Source: Niveispirillum sp.
Lineage (GTDB): Bacteria > Pseudomonadota > Alphaproteobacteria > Azospirillales > Azospirillaceae
Direction: 5' to 3'
DNA length: 64,000 nucleotides
Assembly: GCF_017996735.1 (NCBI RefSeq)
Contig: NZ_JAGOGJ010000019.1
Coordinates: 1-64,000, forward strand
Below the pieces are notes generated by a model. It searched no databases. It saw nothing but the letters and a program-made list of their open reading frames with translations, and had not been told where the DNA came from. Below, piece by piece: positions 23,824 to 31,903 of the stretch. How positions within the stretch are numbered: position 1 is the first letter of the stretch; every line of letters starts with the position of its first letter. Position numbers and translations under genes: made by a program.

Positions 23824-24752
23824 CCGGCAAAACCATGCCCGTCACGGGGAAGGGGACGGTCACCGGCGTTCCCGACCTGCCGCCCGGCTTCACCGACCTG
23901 TTCACCAGCGTCCGGGTGGATAGCGGCCGTCTGTGCCATCACGTCGTCCAGGGCGGCGATGGGCCGCCGCTTTTGATGCTGGCCGGCTGGCCGCAATGCT
24001 GGTTCGCCTGGCGTCACCTGATGCCGGCCCTGGCCGGGCACCGGCGGCTGGTGGTGGCCGACCCTCGCGGGGTCAACCTTTCCGACAGACCGATGGACGG
24101 CTATGACAGCCGCAGCCAGGCGCTGGACATGTTCGCGCTGATGGATGCGCTGGGATATGGGGAATTCGATTTCCTGGGACACGACATCGGCATGTGGACC
24201 GGTTTCGCCATGGCCCGGACCGCGCCGCAGAGGCTGCGCCGTCTGATCGTGGGTGAAGCCACGATACCGGGCGTCTCAGCTTCCCCGCCACTGCTGCCGG
24301 CGGACCGGTTTCCCAGCGACCTGCTGTCGCATTTCAATTTCAATCGGTTGCGCGGGGTCAACGAATTGCTGGTGTCCGGCCGCGAGCATATCTATTTCGG
24401 CCATCAGTTCGCCACCAAGGCCGGGCGCCCGGACGCCCTGTCCGCTCCGGCAAAGGAATTCTATATCGATCTGCTGCGCGATCCCGATGCCTTGCGCGCC
24501 AGTTTCGAATTCTACCGCGCCCTGGATATCAGCATTCCGCAGAACCAGGCGTGGCGGACCGGACCGAAGATCACCAATCCCGTCGCGACCTTCGCCGGGC
24601 GCCTGTGCGTGGGCGACGGGGTCGAACGGGAATGGCGCAGCATCGCCGACGATGTGACTTCGCTGGTCATCGAGGATTGCGGCCACTATCCGGCCGAGGA
24701 AAAGCCCGAGGCGCTGCTGGCCTTCGTCGATGCCTTCCTGCGCCGACCTTGA
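23820..24752 (+). CDS. Alpha/beta hydrolase, epoxide hydrolase/dehalogenase-like
   Basis: A 310-residue alpha/beta hydrolase with an oxyanion segment (LLMLAGWPQCWFAW), an acidic nucleophile Asp in LGHDIGMWTGFA and a His near the end (DCGHYPAEEKPE). An Asp nucleophile points to epoxide hydrolase, haloalkane or fluoroacetate dehalogenase chemistry rather than an esterase. It would be a second, EHN-less epoxide hydrolase of the operon. Confidence 0.82.
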   Translation: MTGKTMPVTGKGTVTGVPDLPPGFTDLFTSVRVDSGRLCHHVVQGGDGPPLLMLAGWPQCWFAWRHLMPALAGHRRLVVADPRGVNLSDRPMDGYDSRSQALDMFALMDALGYGEFDFLGHDIGMWTGFAMARTAPQRLRRLIVGEATIPGVSASPPLLPADRFPSDLLSHFNFNRLRGVNELLVSGREHIYFGHQFATKAGRPDALSAPAKEFYIDLLRDPDALRASFEFYRALDISIPQNQAWRTGPKITNPVATFAGRLCVGDGVEREWRSIADDVTSLVIEDCGHYPAEEKPEALLAFVDAFLRRP

Positions 24753-24780
24753 ACATAAAGAGACGGAACATAAAGAGACG
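24751..24780 (+). repeat. Exact 15-bp tandem duplication before the SDR gene
   Basis: GAACATAAAGAGACG occurs twice in a row, beginning with the last two bases of the hydrolase stop codon. The second copy is followed by the ribosome site GGAGGAAAC. The duplication lengthens the spacer between two coupled genes. Confidence 0.9.
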
Positions 24781-24792
24781 GGAGGAAACAGC

Positions 24793-25557
24793 GTGACACC
24801 GCTTCATCGCAACAAGCAGGGCAAGGTCGCCCTGATCACAGGTGCGGCCCAGGGCATCGGCCGCGCTTTCGCCGAGCGTCTGGCCGCTGAGGGCGCCATC
24901 GTCGTCGGGGCCGACCGCCAGGACATCCAGGGTTTCGAAACGGCATTAAAAGATCTCGGCGCCGGCGATGCACACTATGCCCGCCTCGACATGACGGACG
25001 AGGCGGCGGTGGAGACGCTGGCGGCGCAGGTGCTGGCGCGGTTCGGCCGCTGCGACATCCTGATCAACAATGTCGGCTTCACCCCGCGCGAACCGCTGGA
25101 GCAGATCACGCTGGCACAATGGCGGCGGGTCATGGCCATCAATGTGGAGAGCTTCTTCCTGACCTGCCGCGCCTTCGTGCCGGCCATGAAGCGTCATGCC
25201 TACGGGCGCATCGTCAATATCTCCTCCGACACGGTCGGGCTGGTGATCGACGGCTTCGCCCATTACATCGCCTCGAAGGGGGCCGTCATCGGACTGACGC
25301 GGGCGCTGGCCAGCGAGTTGGGGGAATGCGGCATAACGGTGAATTCCATCGCGCCGGGCCTGACCAAGACGCCCAACACCTTCTCCATGTTCCCAGACGG
25401 CAAGATGTTCGACCTGTCGGCCCAGGCCCAGGCCATCAAGCGTCCCTCCACGCCTGGCGACCTGGTCGGCGCGATGTCCTTCCTGACGTCGGACGATGCC
25501 GCCTTCTTGACCGGCCAGACCCTGATCATGAATGGCGGCCAGTTGCGCGCACTGTGA
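24793..25557 (+). CDS. SDR-family dehydrogenase
   Basis: A 254-residue classical short-chain dehydrogenase. The nucleotide motif is TGAAQGIGRAFAE; catalytic residues are Ser in NISSDTVG and Tyr/Lys in FAHYIASKGA; NNVG is present. The start is GTG at 24793 with GGAGG at the right distance. It is the last gene of the plus-strand operon and probably oxidises a secondary alcohol or diol produced by the epoxide hydrolases. Confidence 0.9.
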   Translation: MTPLHRNKQGKVALITGAAQGIGRAFAERLAAEGAIVVGADRQDIQGFETALKDLGAGDAHYARLDMTDEAAVETLAAQVLARFGRCDILINNVGFTPREPLEQITLAQWRRVMAINVESFFLTCRAFVPAMKRHAYGRIVNISSDTVGLVIDGFAHYIASKGAVIGLTRALASELGECGITVNSIAPGLTKTPNTFSMFPDGKMFDLSAQAQAIKRPSTPGDLVGAMSFLTSDDAAFLTGQTLIMNGGQLRAL

Positions 25558-25590
25558 TGGCCGTCCGCCGAAGATCAGACCTTCGGCGGA
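25558..25590. terminator. Hairpin after the SDR gene
   Basis: CCGTCCGCCGAA and TTCGGCGGACGG form a perfect 12-bp stem a few bases after the SDR stop. There is no U tract, and it is followed 50 bases later by the stronger terminator. Confidence 0.5.
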
Positions 25591-25632
25591 CGGCAGGCCG
25601 GCCAAGTGACGGAGCCCAGGTAACGGAAAAGG

Positions 25633-25673
25633 CAGGGCGTGACCCGACGGGTCACGCCCTGCCTTTTCGATGG
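25633..25673. terminator. Bidirectional intrinsic terminator between convergent genes
   Basis: AAAAGGCAGGGCGTGACCC pairs with GGGTCACGCCCTGCCTTTT around a 3-base loop. It has A's on one side and T's on the other, so it works in both directions. It separates the plus-strand operon from the convergent MBL hydrolase gene. Confidence 0.9.
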
Positions 25674-25696
25674 CATGTCGGATGATGCGGCGGCCC

Positions 25697-26752
25697 TCAC
25701 GGGGCCGGTGCGGCCTCCGCCCCGACGGTGAGTGTCAGCAGGTCCCGGCCGACCACGACGGGACCGTCGAAGCCCTTCGACACGCCGGTGCCCAGCGCTT
25801 CGGTCTGGACCGGGTCCAGGTCCGGGTTGGCGATGTGGGACAGCACGACCTTCTTCACCCCGGCGTCGCGGGCGATCCGGGCCACGGCGTCGGGCGACAG
25901 GTGCTCGCGCTCCATATGCGCGATGATGCCCTTGTCCGCGCCCGGCGGCAGCGACGCGGCCCTGGCGACGAAGCGGGCCATGGGGGGGATGTCGATGATC
26001 TCGCTGACCAGTAGGTCGCTTCCCCTGGCCAGGTCCGACACTGCCTTGCCGGGTCCCGTGTCGCCCGTGAAGGTAACGGAACCGAACCGGCTGTCCACGC
26101 GATAGGAGAAGGAGAGATGGCGGCCCTGCGGCCCCTCCTTCAGCGCCACCGCGTCGTAATGCGTGTTCTCCACGGCGGTGACCTTGATCTTGTCATCCTG
26201 GTAGATCACGCCCGGCAAGGCGTTGACGGCCGCCGCCACCGCCGCCACGGGCGGGGTCTTCGGCGCCTGGGCGCGCAGCGTCTCTGTCGGCCAGGTGGCG
26301 AAACCGACGGCACCGTCCGTCATCTCCGCCGTGCCCGGCGGGCCGACCAGCCGCAGGGCGGGCAGGGGCATCCCAGCCATCAGGTAGCTCCACCGGAACA
26401 TCAACAGGCCGGGAATGCCGGCCGTATGGTCGGTGTGCAGATGGGTGATGAAGACGGCGCGCAGGTCGCCCGTGGTCACACCGGCCTTGGCCAGCTGTCT
26501 CACGGTCCCCTCTCCCGCATCGATCAGATACGCGCTGCCATCCACCAGCAGCAGGTTGGCGGGCTGTGCCCGGTCGGGCCGGGCCAGGGGGCCGCCGGCC
26601 GTGCCCAGCAGCGTCAGCACCATGGCATTGCGCGAGCGGGCCAGCACCGGGTTCTCCACCGGTGCGGGCTCCTTCACGGCCGGTTCGGTGGCGCGGCCGG
26701 ATGCCGGGGCCAGAAGGAGGGCCGCGGCCAGGAACAGGTGGGATGATTTCAT
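25697..26752 (-). CDS. Secreted MBL-fold metallohydrolase
   Basis: A 351-residue metallo-beta-lactamase-fold protein with a cleavable signal peptide (about 1-21). Zinc ligands are in the motif FITHLHTDHTAG, Asp in TFTGDTGPG and a late His in VVLSHIANPD. The pattern is that of periplasmic RNase Z-like or arylsulfatase/lactonase-like MBL enzymes. In this setting a periplasmic hydrolase of an ester or lactone substrate is plausible. It is convergent to the SDR gene and lies downstream of the TonB receptor on the same strand. Confidence 0.88.
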   Translation of the reverse strand: MKSSHLFLAAALLLAPASGRATEPAVKEPAPVENPVLARSRNAMVLTLLGTAGGPLARPDRAQPANLLLVDGSAYLIDAGEGTVRQLAKAGVTTGDLRAVFITHLHTDHTAGIPGLLMFRWSYLMAGMPLPALRLVGPPGTAEMTDGAVGFATWPTETLRAQAPKTPPVAAVAAAVNALPGVIYQDDKIKVTAVENTHYDAVALKEGPQGRHLSFSYRVDSRFGSVTFTGDTGPGKAVSDLARGSDLLVSEIIDIPPMARFVARAASLPPGADKGIIAHMEREHLSPDAVARIARDAGVKKVVLSHIANPDLDPVQTEALGTGVSKGFDGPVVVGRDLLTLTVGAEAAPAP

Positions 26753-26847
26753 GATGAGCTTCCGGATCGGTAGTATCGGCCATCACGCCGGTGAGGGCTG
26801 AGAGGGATGATCTGAGGCCGAACGGATTTCGTGGCATGGCTTCGCAT

Positions 26848-26873
26848 GTCTCCCCCATTTTCGGGGGGGAGAC
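26848..26873 (-). terminator. Hairpin downstream of the TonB receptor gene
   Basis: GTCTCCCCC and GGGGGAGAC form a 9-bp stem about 45 bases beyond the receptor stop. No T tract follows on the minus strand, so it is a partial match to an intrinsic terminator. Confidence 0.4.
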
Positions 26874-26918
26874 ACGCAGGAGCCATCGTGGAGCAATTCC
26901 CATCAGGCCCCAATCGCC

Positions 26919-29264
26919 TTAGAACTCGAACCCCACGCGGACGCCGATCTCCCGGCCCAGCGAATAGACGCCGGTCTGGGCATCGCCGCTGAACGGCGAT
27001 AGGGTGGCGAATTCCAGGGTGCGCTTGTCCGTCAGGTTCTTAGCGAACAGTGACAGGGTGGTCGACCCGTTGCCCAGCTTCACGCCGACATGCGCGTCGA
27101 TCTTGGCATAGGCGCCCTGCCGCTGCAGCGGCTCGTTGTTGGGCGAGGCGTTGTAGCCGGACCGGGCGAACAGGGTGACGCCACCGACCATGTCGGTCTC
27201 CGCGCCCACGGGATGGGTGTAATCGACCGACAGCGCCCCCGTCCATTTCGAGCTGAACTGGGTGGGCGCACCGGACAGGCTCTGCACGCAGCCATTGGGC
27301 GTGCCATGGACTGCCGCATGCGCCAGCTTCTGCTCCAGCGTGCAGGGCTGCCCTGGATAGTCCAGGTACTTGGCGTCCAGATAGGCGGCGGAGCCGCTGA
27401 CCCGCATGCCCCGGATCGGGACATAGTTGACGTCAAGCTCCAGGCCCTGCGTCCGCGCCTTGCCGACATTGGTGACGACGAAGCTGACCGTCTCGAACTG
27501 CGACGCCTGCAGGTCGGTGAAGGTGGTGCGGAAGGCCACCAGCGAGTAGTCCAGCCGCCGGTCCAGCAAGGTGCCCTTCAGGCCGGCTTCCACGGATTCC
27601 GCCCGCTCCGACGCGAACTGCGCGCCGGCCGGGGTGGGACCGGCCGCGTCCCCGGCATAGAAGTAGTCGAAGCCGCCCGCCTTCTGCCCGCGCACATACT
27701 TGAGGAACAGGTTGCTGTCGGGGGTCAGCTCGTACTGGATGACGGCCTGGGGCTGGAAGAAGCTGTCATCATATTCCAGGCCGGTGAAGACATGCGGCGG
27801 CACGCCGTTGTTGAGTGCCACGAACAGCCCGTCCAGCATGCGGTTGACGGACAGGATATCGGCCCGGCTACCGAAGGTCTTGCCGGGCACGACCATGCCG
27901 GGCACCAGGAACTGGTCCGCCCGCTTATCGATCCAGCTCTGCCGCGCGCCCAGTTCCAGGCTGAACCGGTCGGTGAAGTGGTAGGTGACGTCAGCGAACA
28001 GGGAATAGCTGTTGTTGGTCTGGTCGAGATTGTTGTTCAGCGAGAAGGCGCTGAGCCCGCCGAACCCGTTCATGTTAAAATCGATGGCCGACCAGACGTC
28101 GAACGTATCGCGCTGGTAATAACCGCCGGCCGTCACATCCAGCTTGTCGAAGCTGCCCGTGTAGCGCAGTTCCTCGCTGAACTGCTTGTACCGGTATGTC
28201 AGGAAGGCGTTCAGGACGGGCACGGGCGAGGCCGACGGCAGGGACTGCGCGAAATCCAGCGTCCGGAAGGCCGTGGTGGAATCCAGCGAGCCCTTGCCCA
28301 GGTCGTAGCTGATATCCGCCTGGTAGGTCTGGTTCTCCAGGCCGACGAAGGCCTTCTGGAAGAAGGGTGCCCCCTCCGATGTGATCGCCGTGCGGCCGTC
28401 GAACCGGGCATCGTCGAACATCAGGACCCGGCCGAAGGTCGGATGCGGGAAGATCGGCTGGCTGATGGCCTCGGCCCCCACCCCGCGCTCCTTCACGCGG
28501 CCATATTCGGCCTTCAGCGAGACCGTGAGATCGTCAGTGAGGTCAGCCTGGAGGATACCGCGCAGGCCGTGGTTGCGCAGTTGCGGTTCGTCCCGGTCGG
28601 TCAGCAGGTTGTAGGTCGGGCCGTTGTCGCGGTTCTGGAAGAAGCCGGACAGGCGCAGGCCGACATCGGGCGTCAGCGGGATGGTGACGCCGCCCTGCGC
28701 CGTCACTTCGTCATGGTAGCCCTCGTAGCTGACGGAACCGTCGGCCGCGAAATCCGCACCGGGCTTGCGCGTGGTGATGTTCAGCGCGCCGGCCGTGGCG
28801 CTGTTGCCATACAGCAGGACCTGCGGCCCCTTCAGCACCTCCACTCGCTCCACATCGAACATGGGCAGGCGGATATCCTGGTCGCGGCCATAGGACACGT
28901 TGTCGATGAACTTGCCCACCGCCTGATCGAAGGAGATGTTGTTGCCCGAGCCGAAGCCACGGATCAGCGCGAAAGGCAGATTGGAGCCCGTGGAGACCGT
29001 GAAGTTCGGCACGCGCGAACTGAGGTCCACGACCTGATTGATCTTGGCCTCGGTCAGCAGGTCGCCGCCCAGCGCGGTAATCGACACGGGCACGTCGCGC
29101 AGGTTTTCCGTGCGCTTGCGCGCGGTGACGACAATGGGCTCAAGCTCCAGTTCGCCAGCCAGGGCGCTGCCCGCGCTGTCAACTCCGGCGGGCGCCTCCT
29201 GGGCCTGGACAGGGGCGATGGCGATGGCCGTCCCCAATAGCAGGCAATGGCGGAACCTCTTCAT
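26919..29264 (-). CDS. TonB-dependent receptor (no STN domain)
   Basis: A 781-residue outer-membrane receptor. It has a signal peptide (about 1-20), TonB box (EPIVVTARKRTENLRDVPVS), plug (PNFTVSTGSNLPFALIRGFG; ERVEVLKGPQVLLYGN) and barrel ending in VRVGFEF with the C-terminal Phe. Two in-frame ATGs occur: 29264 is 8 bases from GGGAGG, while 29270 is only 2 bases away, so I chose 29264. Its promoter region carries both operator motifs, which puts it in the cluster I regulon. It likely imports the cluster I substrate or a related lipophilic compound. Confidence 0.92.
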   Translation of the reverse strand: MKRFRHCLLLGTAIAIAPVQAQEAPAGVDSAGSALAGELELEPIVVTARKRTENLRDVPVSITALGGDLLTEAKINQVVDLSSRVPNFTVSTGSNLPFALIRGFGSGNNISFDQAVGKFIDNVSYGRDQDIRLPMFDVERVEVLKGPQVLLYGNSATAGALNITTRKPGADFAADGSVSYEGYHDEVTAQGGVTIPLTPDVGLRLSGFFQNRDNGPTYNLLTDRDEPQLRNHGLRGILQADLTDDLTVSLKAEYGRVKERGVGAEAISQPIFPHPTFGRVLMFDDARFDGRTAITSEGAPFFQKAFVGLENQTYQADISYDLGKGSLDSTTAFRTLDFAQSLPSASPVPVLNAFLTYRYKQFSEELRYTGSFDKLDVTAGGYYQRDTFDVWSAIDFNMNGFGGLSAFSLNNNLDQTNNSYSLFADVTYHFTDRFSLELGARQSWIDKRADQFLVPGMVVPGKTFGSRADILSVNRMLDGLFVALNNGVPPHVFTGLEYDDSFFQPQAVIQYELTPDSNLFLKYVRGQKAGGFDYFYAGDAAGPTPAGAQFASERAESVEAGLKGTLLDRRLDYSLVAFRTTFTDLQASQFETVSFVVTNVGKARTQGLELDVNYVPIRGMRVSGSAAYLDAKYLDYPGQPCTLEQKLAHAAVHGTPNGCVQSLSGAPTQFSSKWTGALSVDYTHPVGAETDMVGGVTLFARSGYNASPNNEPLQRQGAYAKIDAHVGVKLGNGSTTLSLFAKNLTDKRTLEFATLSPFSGDAQTGVYSLGREIGVRVGFEF

Positions 29265-29325
29265 GCTCATATCCTCCCCTAGATCTTCATGTGTTGTTGC
29301 TTGGAAGCCGGTTACCCGGAATTGA

Positions 29326-29341
29326 GACTTATACGTCCTAT
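29326..29341 (+). promoter_or_regulatory. Candidate operator motif 1 (site c), upstream of the TonB receptor
   Basis: GACTTATACGTCCTAT lies 62 bases upstream of the receptor start. Its first 14 bases are identical to the reverse of site b, and it shares ATACGTCCTAT with site a. Confidence 0.6.
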
Positions 29342-29382
29342 CGGCGCGCACTTTTGAGGTGAGTCCTGGCATCTAGCGCATC

Positions 29383-29399
29383 AGTGTATCCATATTACC
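29383..29399 (+). promoter_or_regulatory. Candidate operator motif 2 (site c)
   Basis: AGTGTATCCATATTACC lies about 120 bases upstream of the receptor start and 100 bases from another copy at 29483. Paired sites suggest looping or cooperative binding. Confidence 0.5.
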
Positions 29400-29477
29400 G
29401 GAACCGACCAGGCAAGACCTCATTTCGTTCTCGCGATTCAAAGACCATAGGCATACAGCCGCACTCAACCCAGCAAA

Positions 29478-29506
29478 GTCATAGTGTATCCAGTTTTGCA
29501 GGTCAA
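29478..29506 (-). promoter_or_regulatory. Promoter of the TonB receptor gene with operator motif 2 inside
   Basis: On the minus strand TTGACC (29501-29506), a 17-base spacer and TATGAC (29478-29483) fit a sigma-70 promoter. The spacer contains GGATACAC, the reverse of operator motif 2 (AGTGTATCCAGTTTT at 29483-29497). Confidence 0.55.
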
Positions 29507-29525
29507 GTCCAAGCTGGAACGCTGG

Positions 29526-30770
29526 TCAGGCGACCTGCGCCGGTGCGGCCGCCAGTTGCTTCAGCGGGATGCCGGGATCGGCGAGAAGGGCTGGCGGCGC
29601 CAGGGACTGCCCGACGACCAGGGCCTTGCCCTGGACATAGTCCCTTGTGGCGTTGACGCAATCCAGAGCGATGACCCTGCCCTGCCGCAGGTAGATCAGC
29701 GTGAAACCACCCCTGGCCGGATCACCGCGCAAGACGGTGGCATCATGCCCGGCAGACAGGCCGACGGTCTGTAATTTCAGATCGTACTGGTTGGACCAGA
29801 ACCAGGGCACGGACCGGTAGCAGGCGTCGCCACCCGTCAGCACCCTGGCCACCACGGCCGCCTGGTCGTTGGCATTCTGCACGGATTCCACACGGATCCA
29901 GGCGCCATCAGCGAAGGGGTTCGCATGCAGCGCGCAATCGCCGATGGCGAAGATGTCGGGCATGCTGGTGCGACATTGGGCGTCGACCTCCACACCATTG
30001 CCGCCGCGCGCGCCGGCCGCGATCAGCGGGGCCACCGCCGGCACGATGCCGATGCCGGCCACCACCATGTCGCAGGCGATACGTGAACCATCGGCCAGAC
30101 GCACGCCGGTCACCCGCCCTTCCCAGCCTTCCAGTTCCGACAGGACGGCGTTCAGGCGGAGATCGACGCCGTGGGCCCGATGCTGCGCCTCGAAGAACCG
30201 GGACAGCGCCTCTCCCGCGACGCGGGCCAGGACGCGGTCCTGCGCCTCCAGCACTGTGACGCGCTTGCCCCGCTTCACCAGCACGGCGGCGGCCTCCAGC
30301 CCGATATAGCCGCCACCTACGATGACCACCCGGTCCACGCCGGGCAGTTCGGCTTGCAGGCGGTCGATATCGGCGCGCGTACGGATGGTATGGATGCCGC
30401 CCAGCTCATGCCCCGGACAGGAAAGCCGGCGGGGAGCGCCACCGGCCGCCCAGACCAGGCGGCCATAGCCGACCGCCTCGCCATCATCCAGGGTCAGCGC
30501 GCGGCCGACCGGATCGACGGCGGCCACCCGCCGGCCCAGCAGCATGTCGACCGAGCGTTCCCGCCAGAATCCGGCGGGGCGGATCAAGATGCGCTCGAAC
30601 CCCTTCTCGCCGGAAAGATACTCCTTCGACAACGGTGGTCTTTCATAAGGGAGTTCGCGTTCATCCCCGATGATCGCGACGCTCCCCCCGAACCCGTTCT
30701 GGCGCAACAGAGCAGCGGTCTGCGCCCCGCCATGCCCGGCACCCACGATAACGACATCAAAACTCTTCAT
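29526..30770 (-). CDS. FAD-dependent ferredoxin reductase (BphA4/PdR type)
   Basis: A 414-residue NAD(P)H:ferredoxin reductase. The first GxGxxG is in VVIVGAGHGGAQTA (FAD), the second in VVIVGGGYIGLEAAAV (NADH), the FAD-binding IFAIGDCALH is present, and a C-terminal reductase domain has WFWSNQYDLKLQ. It is about two-thirds identical to the reductase at 37136. It should reduce the ferredoxin at 17906 for the P450. It is the only gene between the TonB receptor and SDR promoters and has its own motif-2 promoter. Confidence 0.92.
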   Translation of the reverse strand: MKSFDVVIVGAGHGGAQTAALLRQNGFGGSVAIIGDERELPYERPPLSKEYLSGEKGFERILIRPAGFWRERSVDMLLGRRVAAVDPVGRALTLDDGEAVGYGRLVWAAGGAPRRLSCPGHELGGIHTIRTRADIDRLQAELPGVDRVVIVGGGYIGLEAAAVLVKRGKRVTVLEAQDRVLARVAGEALSRFFEAQHRAHGVDLRLNAVLSELEGWEGRVTGVRLADGSRIACDMVVAGIGIVPAVAPLIAAGARGGNGVEVDAQCRTSMPDIFAIGDCALHANPFADGAWIRVESVQNANDQAAVVARVLTGGDACYRSVPWFWSNQYDLKLQTVGLSAGHDATVLRGDPARGGFTLIYLRQGRVIALDCVNATRDYVQGKALVVGQSLAPPALLADPGIPLKQLAAAPAQVA

Positions 30771-30852
30771 CGATATTCCCCTCCGGGCCTGCGGTTTGAG
30801 AGCCAGCGGCTCGCCATCCGGACGTCATTTCCGGCCGCGCCCGCAGCGCCAA

Positions 30853-30881
30853 TAATGTATCCACATTAAGTATTACGCAAT
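30853..30881 (-). promoter_or_regulatory. Promoter of the ferredoxin reductase gene with operator motif 2
   Basis: On the minus strand TTGCGT (30876-30881), 17 bases, then CATTAT (30853-30858). The operator-like AATGTATCCACATTAA (30855-30870) fills the spacer and touches the -10. Confidence 0.55.
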
Positions 30882-31009
30882 ATCATTATCCAGGACACAT
30901 CAGCTTCTCTAAAGGCAGTAGAAACATACATCTATCTGATAAAAAACAAAATTCTTCGGAATTTCGGCAAGTTTTATGGCCGGATCATTACTCCACCCCT
31001 GAAACCGGA

Positions 31010-31054
31010 TTGACGTTCGCGTATCACCCATGGCATAAGTGCATCCAGTATAAG
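31010..31054 (+). promoter_or_regulatory. Promoter of the SDR/SnoaL-like operon with operator motif 2
   Basis: TTGACG (31010-31015), an 18-base spacer and CATAAG (31034-31039). The motif AAGTGCATCCAGTATAAG (31037-31054) overlaps the -10 and start point. Confidence 0.5.
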
Positions 31055-31097
31055 GTTCATGCCGTTGCGACGGCACCCCTGTCCCATGGAGATGCCA

Positions 31098-31868
31098 ATG
31101 CGACCAGTTACGGGCCGGCTGGCCGGGAAAACCTGTATCATCACGGGCTCCGGCGGTAGCATCGGACGCGCCTCCTGCCTGCGCTTCGCGGCGGAAGGCG
31201 CCGACGTGGTGGGGTGCGACATCGACCCGCAAGGCGCGGAGGAGACCCTGCGGCAGGTGCGGGCGCAAGGCGGCAGCATGATTTCCGTCAGCCCGGCCGA
31301 TCTGACGCTCACAGAGGATTGCGAGCGCGTCATCACCGCCGCCATCGGGCATCACGGCGGCATCGACGTCCTGTTCAACAATGGCGCCATGGCCTATTTC
31401 GCCTGGATTGAGGAGATGGACGACGCCACATGGGCGCGAACCATCAACCAGGAACTGGACCTTGTGTTCCGCATGACACGCGCCGCCTGGCCGGCTCTGA
31501 AGAAGCGCGGTGGCGCCATCGTCAACAACGCTTCTATGTCGGCCTGGGTAGGGATTGAGCGGCTGCCGGGGCTGGCGCACTGCGCGGCCAAGGGCGGAGT
31601 GCTGGCCATGACCCGGCAACTGGCGATGGAAGGCCGCCACCATGGCATCCGCGTCAACAGCCTGTCGCCAGGCACCATCGAGACGACGCAGACGCGCATG
31701 ATCAAGGAAGATCCCGACTGGTCGCGCGTGCAGTTGGGTCGCGCCATGCTGAACCGGATGGGCCAGCCGGAGGAGGTGGCCAGCGCGGCCGCCTTCCTGG
31801 CCAGCGAGGATGCCAGTTACGTGACCGGGGCCGACATCGCCGTGGATGGCGGCGTGCGGGCCTGGTGA
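31098..31868 (+). CDS. SDR-family protein with His in place of the catalytic Tyr
   Basis: A 256-residue classical SDR. The cofactor motif is TGSGGSIGRASC, with Asp in VGCDIDPQ suggesting NAD preference. The active-site Ser is in NNASMSAW, but the expected YxxxK reads LAHCAAKGG: codon CAC instead of TAC, 13 residues after the Ser, as Tyr would be. I took the ATG at 31098 because GGAG (31088-31091) precedes it; ATGs at 31086 and 31092 are alternatives. It may be inactive, altered in chemistry, or a structural partner. It is followed by a SnoaL-like gene. Confidence 0.87.
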   Translation: MRPVTGRLAGKTCIITGSGGSIGRASCLRFAAEGADVVGCDIDPQGAEETLRQVRAQGGSMISVSPADLTLTEDCERVITAAIGHHGGIDVLFNNGAMAYFAWIEEMDDATWARTINQELDLVFRMTRAAWPALKKRGGAIVNNASMSAWVGIERLPGLAHCAAKGGVLAMTRQLAMEGRHHGIRVNSLSPGTIETTQTRMIKEDPDWSRVQLGRAMLNRMGQPEEVASAAAFLASEDASYVTGADIAVDGGVRAW

Positions 31869-31903
31869 CCGAATTTCAAAAAGCAACGACAAGGAGGAAC
31901 GAT

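Larger units (their letters stand above)
30771..31097. other. Divergent regulatory region between reductase and SDR genes
   Basis: 327 bases, unusually AT-rich for this window in its middle. It holds two divergent promoters, each with operator motif 2 over its -10 region. I see no gene in it. Confidence 0.6.

Noticed and set aside
27090..29240. A 716-codon open frame opposite the TonB receptor gene
   Set aside because: It is an antisense shadow of a GC-rich gene: no family motifs, no ribosome site, and composition expected from the complementary strand of the receptor.
30909..31892. Minus-strand 327-codon frame opposite the SDR gene
   Set aside because: Shadow of the SDR gene, which has motif 2 at its promoter and clear SDR signatures.
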